Shown: piece by piece, positions 19,179-28,900 of the stretch
Numbering within the stretch: position 1 is the stretch's first letter
Layout: each line of letters starts with the position of its first letter
Assembly (NCBI GenBank): GCA_039815145.1
Contig: JBCBZW010000002.1
Span: forward strand, 116,328-180,327
Reading direction: 5' to 3'
Origin: Pseudomonadota bacterium
GTDB taxonomy: Bacteria > Pseudomonadota > Gammaproteobacteria > Steroidobacterales > JBCBZW01
DNA: 64,000 nucleotides
Made by a program: the position numbers and the translations under genes
The notes under the pieces: model-generated
Told to the model about the DNA's origin: nothing
Databases searched by the model: none
What the model saw: the letters and a program-made list of their open reading frames with translations, nothing else

Positions 19179-21266
19179 GTGTTCCAAGCAGTAACCAAAT
19201 CCTTCCAGTACGGTGATCACACGGTCACCCTCGAGACGGGCGTCATCGCTCGTCAGGCTCACGGCGCAGTGCTCGTGAGCATGTCCGACACCGTGGTGCT
19301 GGTCACCGCCGTCGGCTCCAACAGGGGCGAGACCCGCGATTTCTTCCCGTTGACCGTCAACTACGTGGAGAAGACTTACGCAGCTGGCCGCATCCCTGGG
19401 GGCTTCTTCAAGCGTGAGGGGCGTCCCACGGAGAAGGAGACCTTGACCAGTCGCTTGATCGATCGCCCGATCCGACCGCTGTGTCCCAAGGGCTTCTTCA
19501 ACGACGTTCAGGTGATCGCGACGGTGGTCTCGATGAATCCTGAGGTCGACCCGGACATCCCGGCATTGATCGGCGCCTCCGCGGCGTTGTCCCTGTCTGG
19601 TCTGCCGTTCCAGGGGCCTATCGGTGCCGCTCGTGTGGGCTACCACAACGGCGAGTACATGGTAAATCCGACCGCACCCAAGCTGGCCGAGTCGGACCTC
19701 GATCTAGTCGTCGCCGGCACCTCCAACGCCGTGCTGATGGTGGAGTCCGAGGCCAACTGCCTCTCCGAGGCTGTGATGCTCGGCGCCGTCACCTTCGGGC
19801 ACGAGCAGATGCAGGTGGCGATCAACGCCATCAACGAGTTAGCAGCCGAGGCAGCTAAGCCGGCGATGGAGTGGAATCCGCCGACGACGGACGAGGCTCT
19901 CGACCAGCGTATTCGCGAAGAGGCCAGCAGCGAGATCATCGCCGCTTACCAGATCGCCGAGAAGGGGCAGCGCAAGGATCGTCTGGGAGAGATCAAGGCA
20001 GCCTTGGTTGAGAAGCTAACGGCTGAGGAAGGCAACGAGTGGAGCGCCAATACGATCGGCGACCGCTTCGCCAGCCTGGAGAAGCGTACCGTTCGCGATC
20101 GCATCCTCGATGGTCAGCCTCGCATCGACGGCCGTGACACCGCCACCGTGCGTCCTATCGACGTGCGCGTGGGTGTGCTGCCCCGTACGCACGGCTCGGC
20201 ACTCTTCACCCGCGGCGAAACCCAGGCCATCGTGACCACTACCTTGGGCACGGGCCGCGATGCACAGATCATCGACGCCTTGGAGGGCGAGCGCAAAGAG
20301 CCCTTCATGCTTCACTACAACTTCCCACCGTTCTGCGTGGGTGAGACCGGCTTCATGTCGGGCCCGAAGCGGCGCGAGATCGGCCACGGCAAGCTTGCCC
20401 GCCGCGGCATCCAGGCCGTGCTGCCGGAGATGGAGGGGTTCCCCTACGTCATCCGTGTGGTGTCGGAGATCACCGAGTCCAACGGCTCCAGCTCCATGGC
20501 GAGCGTGTGTGGTTCCTCTCTGGCGCTGATGGACGCGGGTGTGCCGATCAAGGCTCCGGTGGCCGGTATCGCCATGGGTCTCATCAAGGAAGGCGATCGC
20601 TACCAGGTGCTCACCGACATCCTCGGTGACGAGGATCACCTCGGCGACATGGACTTCAAGGTGGCCGGTACGGAGGGCGGTGTGACCGCTCTGCAGATGG
20701 ACATCAAGATCGACGGCATCACCGCGGAGATCATGGAGACCGCCCTCGGCCAGGCGCGCGATGCACGCCTGCACATCCTCGGCGAGATGAACAAGGTCAT
20801 CCCGACCGCTCGCGAGGAGATGTCCGAGTGGGCGCCCACCATCCTCACCTTCAAGATCGATCCCGAGAAGATCCGCGATGTGATCGGTAAGGGCGGTGCG
20901 GTTATCCGCGCCATCACCGAAGAGACCGGCACGCAGATCGATATCGAGAACGACGGCTCGGTGAAGATCGCCTCCGTGGACGGTGCATCCGGTAAGGAAG
21001 CGCAGCGTCGCATCAAGCAGATCACCGCAGAGGTGGAGGTCGGCAAGATCTACGAGGGCACGGTGGCGCGCCTGATGGACTTCGGCGCTTTCGTGACGAT
21101 CCTGCCCGGCAAGGATGGCCTCGTGCACATCTCGCAGATCTCCGACGAGCGTGTGGAACGCGTCAGCGACAAGCTGAAGAGCGGTGAGACCGTTCGCGTG
21201 AAGGTGCTGGAGGTGGACCGCCAGGGGCGTATCCGTCTGAGCATGCGCGATCTCGACAGCGAGTAG
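19179..21266 (+). CDS. pnp: Polyribonucleotide nucleotidyltransferase (PNPase)
   Basis: 3'-to-5' phosphorolytic exoribonuclease and degradosome component. The 695 residues show two RNase PH domains ([21 protein letters not shown] in the first, [20 protein letters not shown] in the second), a KH domain ([20 protein letters not shown]) and a C-terminal S1 domain ([18 protein letters not shown]). The start is a GTG at 19179. Last gene of the operon that begins with rimP. Confidence 0.97.
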   Translation: MFQAVTKSFQYGDHTVTLETGVIARQAHGAVLVSMSDTVVLVTAVGSNRGETRDFFPLTVNYVEKTYAAGRIPGGFFKREGRPTEKETLTSRLIDRPIRPLCPKGFFNDVQVIATVVSMNPEVDPDIPALIGASAALSLSGLPFQGPIGAARVGYHNGEYMVNPTAPKLAESDLDLVVAGTSNAVLMVESEANCLSEAVMLGAVTFGHEQMQVAINAINELAAEAAKPAMEWNPPTTDEALDQRIREEASSEIIAAYQIAEKGQRKDRLGEIKAALVEKLTAEEGNEWSANTIGDRFASLEKRTVRDRILDGQPRIDGRDTATVRPIDVRVGVLPRTHGSALFTRGETQAIVTTTLGTGRDAQIIDALEGERKEPFMLHYNFPPFCVGETGFMSGPKRREIGHGKLARRGIQAVLPEMEGFPYVIRVVSEITESNGSSSMASVCGSSLALMDAGVPIKAPVAGIAMGLIKEGDRYQVLTDILGDEDHLGDMDFKVAGTEGGVTALQMDIKIDGITAEIMETALGQARDARLHILGEMNKVIPTAREEMSEWAPTILTFKIDPEKIRDVIGKGGAVIRAITEETGTQIDIENDGSVKIASVDGASGKEAQRRIKQITAEVEVGKIYEGTVARLMDFGAFVTILPGKDGLVHISQISDERVERVSDKLKSGETVRVKVLEVDRQGRIRLSMRDLDSE

Positions 21267-21283
21267 GCTCACACCGACGAGTC

Positions 21284-21314
21284 TTGCGGCGTAGCGGGTA
21301 GCGCTACGCCGCAA
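21284..21314 (+). terminator. Hairpin downstream of pnp
   Basis: A perfect 12-base-pair stem (21284-21295 with 21303-21314) and seven-base loop lie 18 bases after the pnp stop, just before the convergent hydrolase gene. No T-tract follows, so it may protect the 3' end or act in Rho-dependent termination rather than being a full intrinsic terminator. Confidence 0.5.
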
Positions 21315-21362
21315 ACGTAAGAGGCGGTGGCGGCGTTCGCGCGCCACCCGAATACCATTCTC

Positions 21363-22400
21363 TCAAGTGGCCGAACCCTGGCCTCTCGCCTGAGCCCTCA
21401 GATAAGCGGTGATCCGCGGCGTTAGCCAGGATTTCCAAGTCAGACCGCCACTCGTCCCTTGCAGGAACCCCACGTGGCCGCCGTGGGCGGACAGTTCTAG
21501 CTCCACAGGGGATGCGAGCTCAGAGGGAGTGGGGATGCCGGCTGGACTCTGAAACGGGTCGTCCGCGGCGTGCAGGATCAGGGTAGGGGTGTCGATGCCC
21601 AATAGGTACTGTCGGCAGCTACTCACGGCGTAGTAGTGCTCGGCAGTGCCGAATCCGTGCATGGGTGCCGTGACGAGATCATCGAAGCTCCGCAGATCGC
21701 CTACGCGTTTCAGCGCCCCGTAGTCGAAGGGAATCTGGTCAGCTGGCAGGCTGCCGAACTTCTCCACCATCGACTGCTTGAGTCGGCGCAACAGCACCTT
21801 GTGGTAGAGCAGGGAGAAGCCACTGGAAATGGACTCACAGGCGTCATCGAGCAGGAAGGGCACGGAGACTGCCACCGCCGCGGCCACGTGTCCTTGCTCA
21901 TTTTCGGTGCCGAGGTACTTCAGGAGCACGTTTGCACCCAGGGAAAAGCCGACCGCGTAGATCGGGCGTTCGGGAGCTTCGCGATGTAGCTCGCTTACGT
22001 AGTGGGCGAAATCCGAGGTATCGCCGGCGTGGTAGCCACGCGGTAGTCGGTTCATCAGGTCGCCGCACCCACGGAAGTGCAGCAGGTGCCCCTCCAACTC
22101 GTGCGCCTCGAAGGCCGTGAATAGGTCGCGCGCGTAGGCGGAGTCGTACCCGCCGGCGAGTCCGTGCAGCACGACTACCCGGGGCGGCCGAGAATCGGCC
22201 GATGCTGCGCTTATGTTGCGCACAAGACGGACGATATCTCCGTCCGGTAGCTCGTACGCCTCGTCGTGGACTCGTGGCCCTTTGGGCCAACGCAACGGCT
22301 TGTTCGCCAGCAGCGTCTGCAGGTGGGCGTTGCGGAGCCAGGAAGGTGGAGAGAAGGGTGGAGGTGCGTTAACCGGGGCAGCTACGGCAGCAGGGTTCAG
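21363..22400 (-). CDS. YheT-type alpha/beta hydrolase with non-AUG start
   Basis: Alpha/beta hydrolase of the YheT/UPF0017 family; the substrate is unknown. Catalytic elements are the nucleophile serine in VGFSLGANVLLKYLG, the aspartate of HAADDPFQSP and the histidine in SAHGGHVGFL. The first conventional start is TTG at 22295, giving 310 residues. The conserved family N-terminus (PPSWLRNAHLQTLLANKP) is encoded in frame just upstream of it, so translation must begin earlier. No ATG, GTG or TTG exists between that segment and an in-frame TAA; the best candidate is CTG at 22400, used here. A frameshift or sequencing error cannot be excluded. Confidence 0.8.
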   Translation of the reverse strand: MNPAAVAAPVNAPPPFSPPSWLRNAHLQTLLANKPLRWPKGPRVHDEAYELPDGDIVRLVRNISAASADSRPPRVVVLHGLAGGYDSAYARDLFTAFEAHELEGHLLHFRGCGDLMNRLPRGYHAGDTSDFAHYVSELHREAPERPIYAVGFSLGANVLLKYLGTENEQGHVAAAVAVSVPFLLDDACESISSGFSLLYHKVLLRRLKQSMVEKFGSLPADQIPFDYGALKRVGDLRSFDDLVTAPMHGFGTAEHYYAVSSCRQYLLGIDTPTLILHAADDPFQSPAGIPTPSELASPVELELSAHGGHVGFLQGTSGGLTWKSWLTPRITAYLRAQARGQGSAT

Positions 22401-22428
22401 CGGTTCTTACCAGGGTTTTGAGAAGGCC

Positions 22429-22464
22429 AAAAAAATCGGCCCCCGCCCGGGAGGGTGGGGGCCG
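22429..22464 (-). terminator. Intrinsic terminator of phaR
   Basis: Read on the minus strand, an eight-base-pair stem CGGCCCCC/GGGGGCCG encloses a GC-rich loop with three further possible pairs, and is followed by A and seven T residues. It lies 118 bases after the phaR stop and upstream of the hydrolase start, so it separates the two transcripts. Confidence 0.85.
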
Positions 22465-22582
22465 TAGTGGCAAACTCCGAAGAGTTGCCAGTCGGACGCG
22501 AATACCTGATGCATGTGCAACAGCAAGGTTGCGACTTAACAATAACCAGTGATTCTGATTATGTCAACGTCGCCTCAGAGCG

Positions 22583-23170
22583 TCACGACTGGGGCGTAGA
22601 CTCCGGTTCTGCCGAGCGTTCTGCCGGCTGCGATGCGCTAGGGGCGGCGCCAGCGGTCGTGCCAGGGGCGGCTGCGCCATTACCGTTGGTCGGCGCGTGG
22701 CCGTTTTCCTCACCGCGGGCAGGCGTCGCCCACAGGGTGCGGAAGATCTCGTCCTGCACGGACTTCCACCGGGAGTAGTTCTTGAGCGTCAGGTTGGTGA
22801 CAACGCCCACGGGGTCGATGCCCACCACGCCTTTCACCTTGTCCCGCAGCTGCTGCTGCTGGCTCATGAACATCTTCAGGCTCTGCTCCATGTAGCTCGA
22901 CACCATGCCCTGCATCGTGCCGCCGTAGGAACGGATCACCTGGGAGAGGAAGTCACGCGAGAAGATGGGCTCGCCCTCGGACTCCTGCTCACTGATGACC
23001 TGCAGCAAAATGCTGCGGGTGATATCGGTTTCCGTCTTCTTGTCGATGACGACGAAATCGATCTTCTCGATGACCAACCGACGGATGTCGGCGAGCGTGA
23101 TGTAGCGGCTTTCTTCCGTGTCGTAGAGTCGGCGATTTGGATACTTTTTAATCGTTCTCGGTTCGCTCAT
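22583..23170 (-). CDS. phaR: Polyhydroxyalkanoate synthesis regulator PhaR-like
   Basis: DNA-binding regulator of the PhaR family, which in PHA-producing bacteria represses phasin genes and senses PHA granules. It has 195 residues. The N-terminus IKKYPNRRLYDTEESRYITL is the hallmark PHB/PHA accumulation regulator domain, followed by the IDKKTETDITRSILLQVISE second half. Then come a helical region of the PHB_acc type and a low-complexity Ala/Pro/Gly/Glu tail. The start ATG at 23170 has a GGGAGG ribosome-binding site; the longer frame upstream is not coding. No PHA synthase or phasin gene is in the window. Confidence 0.88.
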   Translation of the reverse strand: MSEPRTIKKYPNRRLYDTEESRYITLADIRRLVIEKIDFVVIDKKTETDITRSILLQVISEQESEGEPIFSRDFLSQVIRSYGGTMQGMVSSYMEQSLKMFMSQQQQLRDKVKGVVGIDPVGVVTNLTLKNYSRWKSVQDEIFRTLWATPARGEENGHAPTNGNGAAAPGTTAGAAPSASQPAERSAEPESTPQS

Positions 23171-23338
23171 ACCGGCAACCTCCCTGGTCCGGTGTGGCAT
23201 GCCGGACGCTTTGTCATTGGTTCGTGTTAGGACGGGCACGTAAACAACCGTAGGAATGACGCATGGTACTGCGGGCAAATCGAATGTTGCAATGCTCATA
23301 TAGCACTGAGCCGCGGTGCAACATAGGCGCACATGGCC

Positions 23339-24271
23339 TCAGATATGACCGGGTTCCCCGGAAATGGCCTGCATTCCTCGCATTGGGCCGACGGACCAGT
23401 GCGCGATCGCCCACGTTAGCACCTCCTGGGCGGACGTTCGGCGAAGTTCGCGAGGTGGGTTTTGTTGCAGGAACTGAAGTGCGCGAAAAAGCAGCGGTGC
23501 TTCGGGTTCAGCATCAATGGAACTCGCGCCCTCCTGCTTGCTCAGCTTATGGCCATGGGCGTCCAGGGCGATCGGTATGTGCGCATAGGTGGGCATAGCT
23601 GCACCGATATGGCGCAGCACGAGCAGCTGGCGAAAGGTCGATGGCAGCAGGTCGACGCCGCGTACGACATCCGTGATGCCCTGGCGTTGGTCGTCGATGG
23701 CCACGGCCAGTTGGTAGGCGAAATAGCCATCCCGACGCCGCAGCACGAAATCGCCGAGATCAGTGCTCGGATCTGCCCCCTGAGCACCTTGGATGCGGTC
23801 GATGAATCGGATCGGCGCCGGTGACGCGTCGGCGCGAAGGCGCCAGGCGATACCGTCGTGCGAGCCCTCGGCGCCATCGTCGAGCGGGCGCGGTTCGCGG
23901 TGGCGGCAGGTGCCCGGATACAGGGGCCCCTCAGTCGTTTGGCTCTTGGCAGCCTTGGCTATCTGAGTACGTGAGCACTCACAGGCGAACAGCGCTCCGG
24001 TGGCATGGAGGTCCCGCAAGGCTCTCCAGTAGAGTTGGCTTCGTTCGCTCTGGAAGGTGATCGGGCCATCCCAGTGCAAGCCCAAGCGGTCTAGGGAACG
24101 GCGGATGGCGTCCGCCGAGCCAGGTTTCTCACGGGGTGGGTCGATGTTCTCGATCCGAAGGAGCCATTTGCCGCCGGCGGCGCGGGCGTCCAGGAAGCTC
24201 GCCAGGGCAGCGACGAGTGAGCCGAAGTGCAGTGCCCCCGTGGGGGAGGGCGCGAATCGTCCGACGTACAA
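23339..24271 (-). CDS. gluQ: Glutamyl-Q tRNA(Asp) synthetase
   Basis: Truncated GluRS paralogue that attaches glutamate to queuosine 34 of tRNA-Asp. It has 310 residues with the HIGH-like FAPSPTGALHFGSL, a zinc-site region starting CECSRTQ and ending GTCR, and a KMSKS-like HKLSKQ. No anticodon-binding domain, as expected. Translation begins at TTG directly after the dksA stop codon, in the same frame, so it depends on translation of dksA. This dksA-gluQ pairing is common in gammaproteobacteria; queF, whose product feeds queuosine synthesis, lies 1 kb upstream. Confidence 0.93.
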   Translation of the reverse strand: MYVGRFAPSPTGALHFGSLVAALASFLDARAAGGKWLLRIENIDPPREKPGSADAIRRSLDRLGLHWDGPITFQSERSQLYWRALRDLHATGALFACECSRTQIAKAAKSQTTEGPLYPGTCRHREPRPLDDGAEGSHDGIAWRLRADASPAPIRFIDRIQGAQGADPSTDLGDFVLRRRDGYFAYQLAVAIDDQRQGITDVVRGVDLLPSTFRQLLVLRHIGAAMPTYAHIPIALDAHGHKLSKQEGASSIDAEPEAPLLFRALQFLQQNPPRELRRTSAQEVLTWAIAHWSVGPMRGMQAISGEPGHI

Positions 24272-25063
24272 TCAGCCCATCTGCCGCTCGCGAATCTCGT
24301 CGAGCGTCTTGCAGTCGATGCACAGGGTGGCGGTCGGGCGCGCCTCCAAACGGCGGATCCCGATTTCGATGCCGCAGGTCTCGCAGAAGCCGTACTCGTG
24401 GGCCTCCACGTCACCGAGGGCCTCTTCGATCTTCTTGATCAGCTTGCGCTCGCGATCGCGGGTGCGTAGCTCGAGGCTGAACTCGGATTCTTGCGTGGCA
24501 CGGTCGTTGGGATCGGGAAAGTTGGCTGCTTCGTCCTTCATGTGGTGCACGGTGCGATCGACTTCTTCCATGAGGTCTTTCTTCCATGCGAGCAGGATGT
24601 TGCGGAAATGTTCGAGCTGCTGCTCGTTCATGTACTCCTCACCCGGCTCCACCGTGTAGGGGATGATGCCGCCGACCAGGCGGACACCGGGCTTGGGCGG
24701 CGGCGGTGCGATGGCCAGCGAATTGTCATTCGACTTCGATGGCTTCGCGGCCCGTGAGATCGGCCGCGGCGTCGCCTTGCGCGGCGGCGCCTTGGCGGCT
24801 GCGGCGGGCGCAGGTTTCTTGGCAGGAGCCGCTTTCACCGCTGCTTTCTTTGCTGGGGCGCTGGCAGCTGCCTTGCTGGTGCTCGCCTTGCGAGCGGGTG
24901 CCTTCTTAGTAGTGGCCGCCTTCTTGGCGGGTGCCTTCTTCGAGGTCGTTCCCGAAGAGGCCGCTACTTTCTTCTTCTTGGTCGCCGTGGCGGCCTTCTT
25001 TTTGGTCGTAGCTTTCTTTTTTGCGGTGGTTTTTTTCGTCGATTTCTCAGATGCCGCTGTCAC
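24272..25063 (-). CDS. dksA: DksA with a long lysine/alanine-rich N-terminal tail
   Basis: RNA-polymerase secondary-channel factor that works with ppGpp to reset transcription. The product has 263 residues against about 151 in E. coli. The DksA part occupies the last 135 or so: the coiled-coil entry YMNEQQLEHFRNILLAWKK, the tip region FPDPNDRATQES, and the four-cysteine zinc finger (C227, C230, C248, C251). The first hundred residues are lysine, alanine, threonine and proline repeats like a histone H1 tail, ending in RPISRAAKPSK. Translation starts at GTG 25063. gluQ follows without a gap. Confidence 0.93.
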   Translation of the reverse strand: MTAASEKSTKKTTAKKKATTKKKAATATKKKKVAASSGTTSKKAPAKKAATTKKAPARKASTSKAAASAPAKKAAVKAAPAKKPAPAAAAKAPPRKATPRPISRAAKPSKSNDNSLAIAPPPPKPGVRLVGGIIPYTVEPGEEYMNEQQLEHFRNILLAWKKDLMEEVDRTVHHMKDEAANFPDPNDRATQESEFSLELRTRDRERKLIKKIEEALGDVEAHEYGFCETCGIEIGIRRLEARPTATLCIDCKTLDEIRERQMG

Positions 25064-25189
25064 GTGTGTGCTCCGATCACCGATACCGCCTAGGGCGCGC
25101 TTTACGGTCGCGGAGGTGGTCGGCGGCCCCTACGCCCCAGACTGATCAAGGGTGTGACCGCGGCACCTCTGCGGGCTACCAAACCGCCG

Positions 25190-25195
25190 AGTATA
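25190..25195 (-). promoter_or_regulatory. Possible -10 element of the dksA promoter
   Basis: On the minus strand TATACT lies about 130 bases upstream of the dksA GTG. The sequence 17 bases further upstream (TAGCGT) is a poor -35 match, so this is only a candidate. The rest of the queF-dksA spacer (25064-25267) shows no gene. Confidence 0.3.
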
Positions 25196-25267
25196 GCGGC
25201 AAAGCTAATGGCACGCTACGTTGGTGTCGGATCCAGTCCACAGGACGGGCACGCGCCGTGGCCTCCT

Positions 25268-25681
25268 TCAGGGCAGTTGCACCGGCGCCGCCGGCTCCCA
25301 TCCAGACGCGCGATGCTCGACGACGATGCTCGTGTAGATGCCTCCGCGCACGTTGAACTCGCCGGTCACGCGCATGAAACGCGGCGATACGGCGGCCACC
25401 AGGTCGGCCAGGATCTTGTTCGTGATCGCCTCGTGGAACGCGCCTTCCTCTCGGTACGACCACATGTAGAGTTTCAAGGACTTGAGCTCCACGCAGCGCT
25501 GATCCGGCACGTAGTCGAGGTAGATCGTGGCGAAGTCGGGCTGCCCTGTCTTCGGGCACAGACATGTGAACTCCGGAATCCGCATGTGGATCGTGAAGTC
25601 CGACCCCGGGTTTGGGTTGTCGAAGGTGTCCAGCTGCCGGGTCGGCCCGGCGGTCGGTGTCACGGGTGTGGAGTCGCTCAT
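25268..25681 (-). CDS. queF: NADPH-dependent 7-cyano-7-deazaguanine reductase QueF (short type)
   Basis: Reduces preQ0 to preQ1 in queuosine biosynthesis. The 137-residue protein is the short unimodular type. The active-site segment [12 protein letters not shown] carries the catalytic cysteine C42 and acid D49, followed by the QueF motif [15 protein letters not shown] that binds NADPH. The start ATG at 25681 has a GAGGCAA ribosome-binding site. It is divergent from smc, with 248 bases between them and no gene seen there. Confidence 0.95.
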   Translation of the reverse strand: MSDSTPVTPTAGPTRQLDTFDNPNPGSDFTIHMRIPEFTCLCPKTGQPDFATIYLDYVPDQRCVELKSLKLYMWSYREEGAFHEAITNKILADLVAAVSPRFMRVTGEFNVRGGIYTSIVVEHRASGWEPAAPVQLP

Positions 25682-25929
25682 CAAGGTTGCCTCGGAGTTG
25701 TGCGGGGCGCGATACTCGACGGCTTGAAACCACGCCGGCGAGGTCTGTCGCGGGCGCACAATCTAAACCACGCCGTTCCTGCACGCCACGGGTCATTCCG
25801 GTCGGGCGTCGCAGCGCATGACGCAGCGCGGCATCGCGCCATGCCTCAGGGCGGAAGAGCCAAGGAAGCCACAGTAAACGTGCCGTACCCAATGAATCGT
25901 AGAGGTCAGCAAGCGCGACCGAGGTGGCG

Positions 25930-28900
25930 ATGCGCCTGAGTCAGATCAAGCTTGCCGGCTTTAAATCCTTCGTCGATCCGACGGTGCTCAACTTCCCCAC
26001 CAACCTCACGGGTGTGGTAGGCCCCAATGGTTGCGGTAAGTCGAATGTCATCGACGCCGTGCGTTGGGTGATGGGTGAGAGCTCGGCCAAATACCTGCGC
26101 GGGGACTCCCTCGCGGACGTCATTTTCAACGGATCCAGCGCAAGAAAGCCCGTCGGCGTCGCCTCCATTGAGCTCGTATTCGACAACAGTGACGGCGCCA
26201 TCGGCGGCCAGTACGGCGCCTTCTCGGAAGTGTCCGTCAAGCGCACGCTCTCTCGTGACGGGGTGTCCGTGTACTCGATCAACGGCACCCGCTGTCGCCG
26301 TCGAGACATCACCGGCATCTTTCTCGGTACCGGCATGGGACCACGCAGCTACTCGATCATCCAGCAGGGTATGGTTTCCCGCCTGATCGAAGCGCGGCCC
26401 GAGGACATGCGCGCCTACCTCGAGGAAGCCGCCGGCATCTCCCGCTACAAGGACAAGCGAAGGGAGACGGAGAACCGCATCCGTCACACGCGCGAGAACC
26501 TCGAACGGCTCACCGACCTTCGCGACGAAGTGGACAAGCAGCTAAAGCACCTGCAGCGCCAGGCCCGGGTCGCGGAGCGCTTCAAGGAATACCGCGAGCG
26601 CGAGCACAAGCTGCAAGCCGAGCTCGCCTTGCTGCGCCTACGCGAGCTGGACGCCGCCCACGAGCAGCAGCATCTGCAGGTCGAGCAGCACCGGGTGGCC
26701 GTGGAAGCGGCGCTCGCTGATCAACGCAATGTCGAGGCGCAGATCGAGGAAGCGCGCGAACGCCAGGCGGAGCGCCAGGAAGAGGCTAACGAGGCGCAGG
26801 AGGCATTCTTCAAACACGGCGCCGAGATGGCGCGCATCGAGCAGGAGATCAGCCACGCGCGAGACCTGACCGAGCGGCAGGGCGCGGAGCTCGAGCGCTT
26901 GGCGAGTGCGATCGAACAGGTGCAGGGCGATATCGCCACCGACGAGACACAGCTCGCGGCCGGCGCGGAAGAGCTCGAATCGCTCACCCCCGCACTGGAA
27001 GCCGCGCGCACCGAAGAGCAGGCCAGCGGTGAGCTCGTTCAGCGCGCCCAAGGTGACCGCGCGGATTGGCAGCACCGTTGGGACGAGTACTCGGGCAAGG
27101 CGAGCGCGGCGGCCCGCGCCGTCAGCGTCGAGGCCACCCGGCTCGAGGGGCTGGAGGTGCGTAGCGAGGCGATGCGCCAACGTGCAGATCGTCTGGAGAC
27201 CTTACGCGCGTCCCTGTCGGTCGCCGAACTCGAGGGCGATGCGCAGCAGGCGGCAAGCGCAGTCGAAGTTGCGCAGAACACGCTCTCGCAGCGACAGGAA
27301 GATCTGCGCCAGGCGAGCGAGAAGGTCGAGCGCTGGCGCGCGAAGCAGACCAGCGTTGGCACGGAGCTTCACGACGTGCGCGGCGAGCTCGAATCGGTGA
27401 ACGGGCAGGTCGCCTCCCTGGAGGCGCTTCAGCAGGCAGCGCTCGGCACGGATGCCCAGTCCGCCAGCCTGCGCTGGCTGCACGAGGGTGGCCTTCGCAA
27501 CAACCCTCGTCTGGCCCAGCAGCTGCAGGTACAAGCGGGCTGGGAAGGCGCCGTCGAAGCTGTCCTCGGTGAGGGCTTGCAGGCGGTATGCGTCGAAGAC
27601 CTGGCCGAGCTGGCGCGGCGCGGAAACCTGCCGACCGGCGAGCGCCTCGCGTTGTTTCAACCCGGGAACACACCGTTGCCGTCCGCCTCGGGCGCGCACG
27701 GGCTGACGCCCCTCGCGGGTCAGCTGCGTGGCGAGGTGGTGCCGAGTTCTCTTCTGGCCGGCATCTACTGCGCCGATGACCTATCGGAAGCGCTAGCCAA
27801 GCAGGCGAGCCTCGCCACCGGTGAGAGCATCATCACCAGATCTGGTGAGTGGCTCGGCCGTGACTGGCTACGCCTCGGCGATTCCGCCGATCCGCGAGCC
27901 GGCGTGATCGCTCGTGAGCAACTGCTGCGAGAGCGCCGCGAACAGCAGCAGGCGCTCAGCGAGCAGCGCGCGTCCCTCGAGGCGCAAGCCGCTCGTCTGC
28001 GCGACGAGCTGGAATCGGGCGAACGCCAACGGGTGGCTCAGCAGGAGGCGGTCAATGCCGCTCACTCGTTGTTGGCGGAAGGCCGAGGACGGGTCGACGC
28101 GTTGGCGTCACGACTCGATCAGATGCGGGAGCAGCTGCAGAGCGTCGAAGCCGAGCTTTCAGAGCTTGGAGAGCAACGGCGCGAACTCACGTACGAGATG
28201 GAGCAATGCCGGGAGCGTGCCGACGCCGCAGCTCGCGAGCAGCAGACGCTCGCCGACCAGGAGTCGGAGCTTCGCGAGCAGCGTGAACACATCGATCTGC
28301 GCTTGCAGGAGTCGACCGAGCGTGCGAATGGCGACCGTGCCAAGGCGCAGGGGCTGGCACTGCAGGTGGAGGCGCGTTCCTCTCAGCAGAGTTCGTTGAA
28401 AGACGCCGTGGGGCGCCTCCAGCAACAGCTCGGCCAGTACCAGGACCGTAGCAGCGCGCTCAAGCAGCAAATGGAGCAGGAGGCTGCGCCCGTACGCGAT
28501 CTGGAGCAATCGCTTGAGACGCTACTGGAGTCGCGCGGCGGACTCGAACGAGCGCTTACCGAGGCCCGGGAACGGGTGGAGGCCGAAGAGGCCGGGCAGC
28601 GCGAACTGCAAGCCAAGCGAAATGAGCACGAGGGTGAGGTGGACCAAGCGCGCACGGCCCTCGAGTCGCAACGCTTGGTCATGCAGGAGATCGTGACCCG
28701 CCGCTCCACCTGCGCGGAGGCCTTCGAGCGCTTGGATACCACCGCGGAGGCGATCGCCGAGCAGATGGACGCGGAGCTCACCATCCCAGCCGGCGAGGAG
28801 GAACTCGAGAAGATCGAGAAGCGCATTCAGCGCCTCGGGCCGATCAACCTCGCCGCCATCGACGAGTTCCAGACGCAGTCGGAGCGCAAGGAGTACCTCG

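Noticed and set aside
20016..21347. 443-codon open frame antisense to pnp
   Set aside because: His/Arg/Leu-rich shadow translation; pnp accounts for the region fully.
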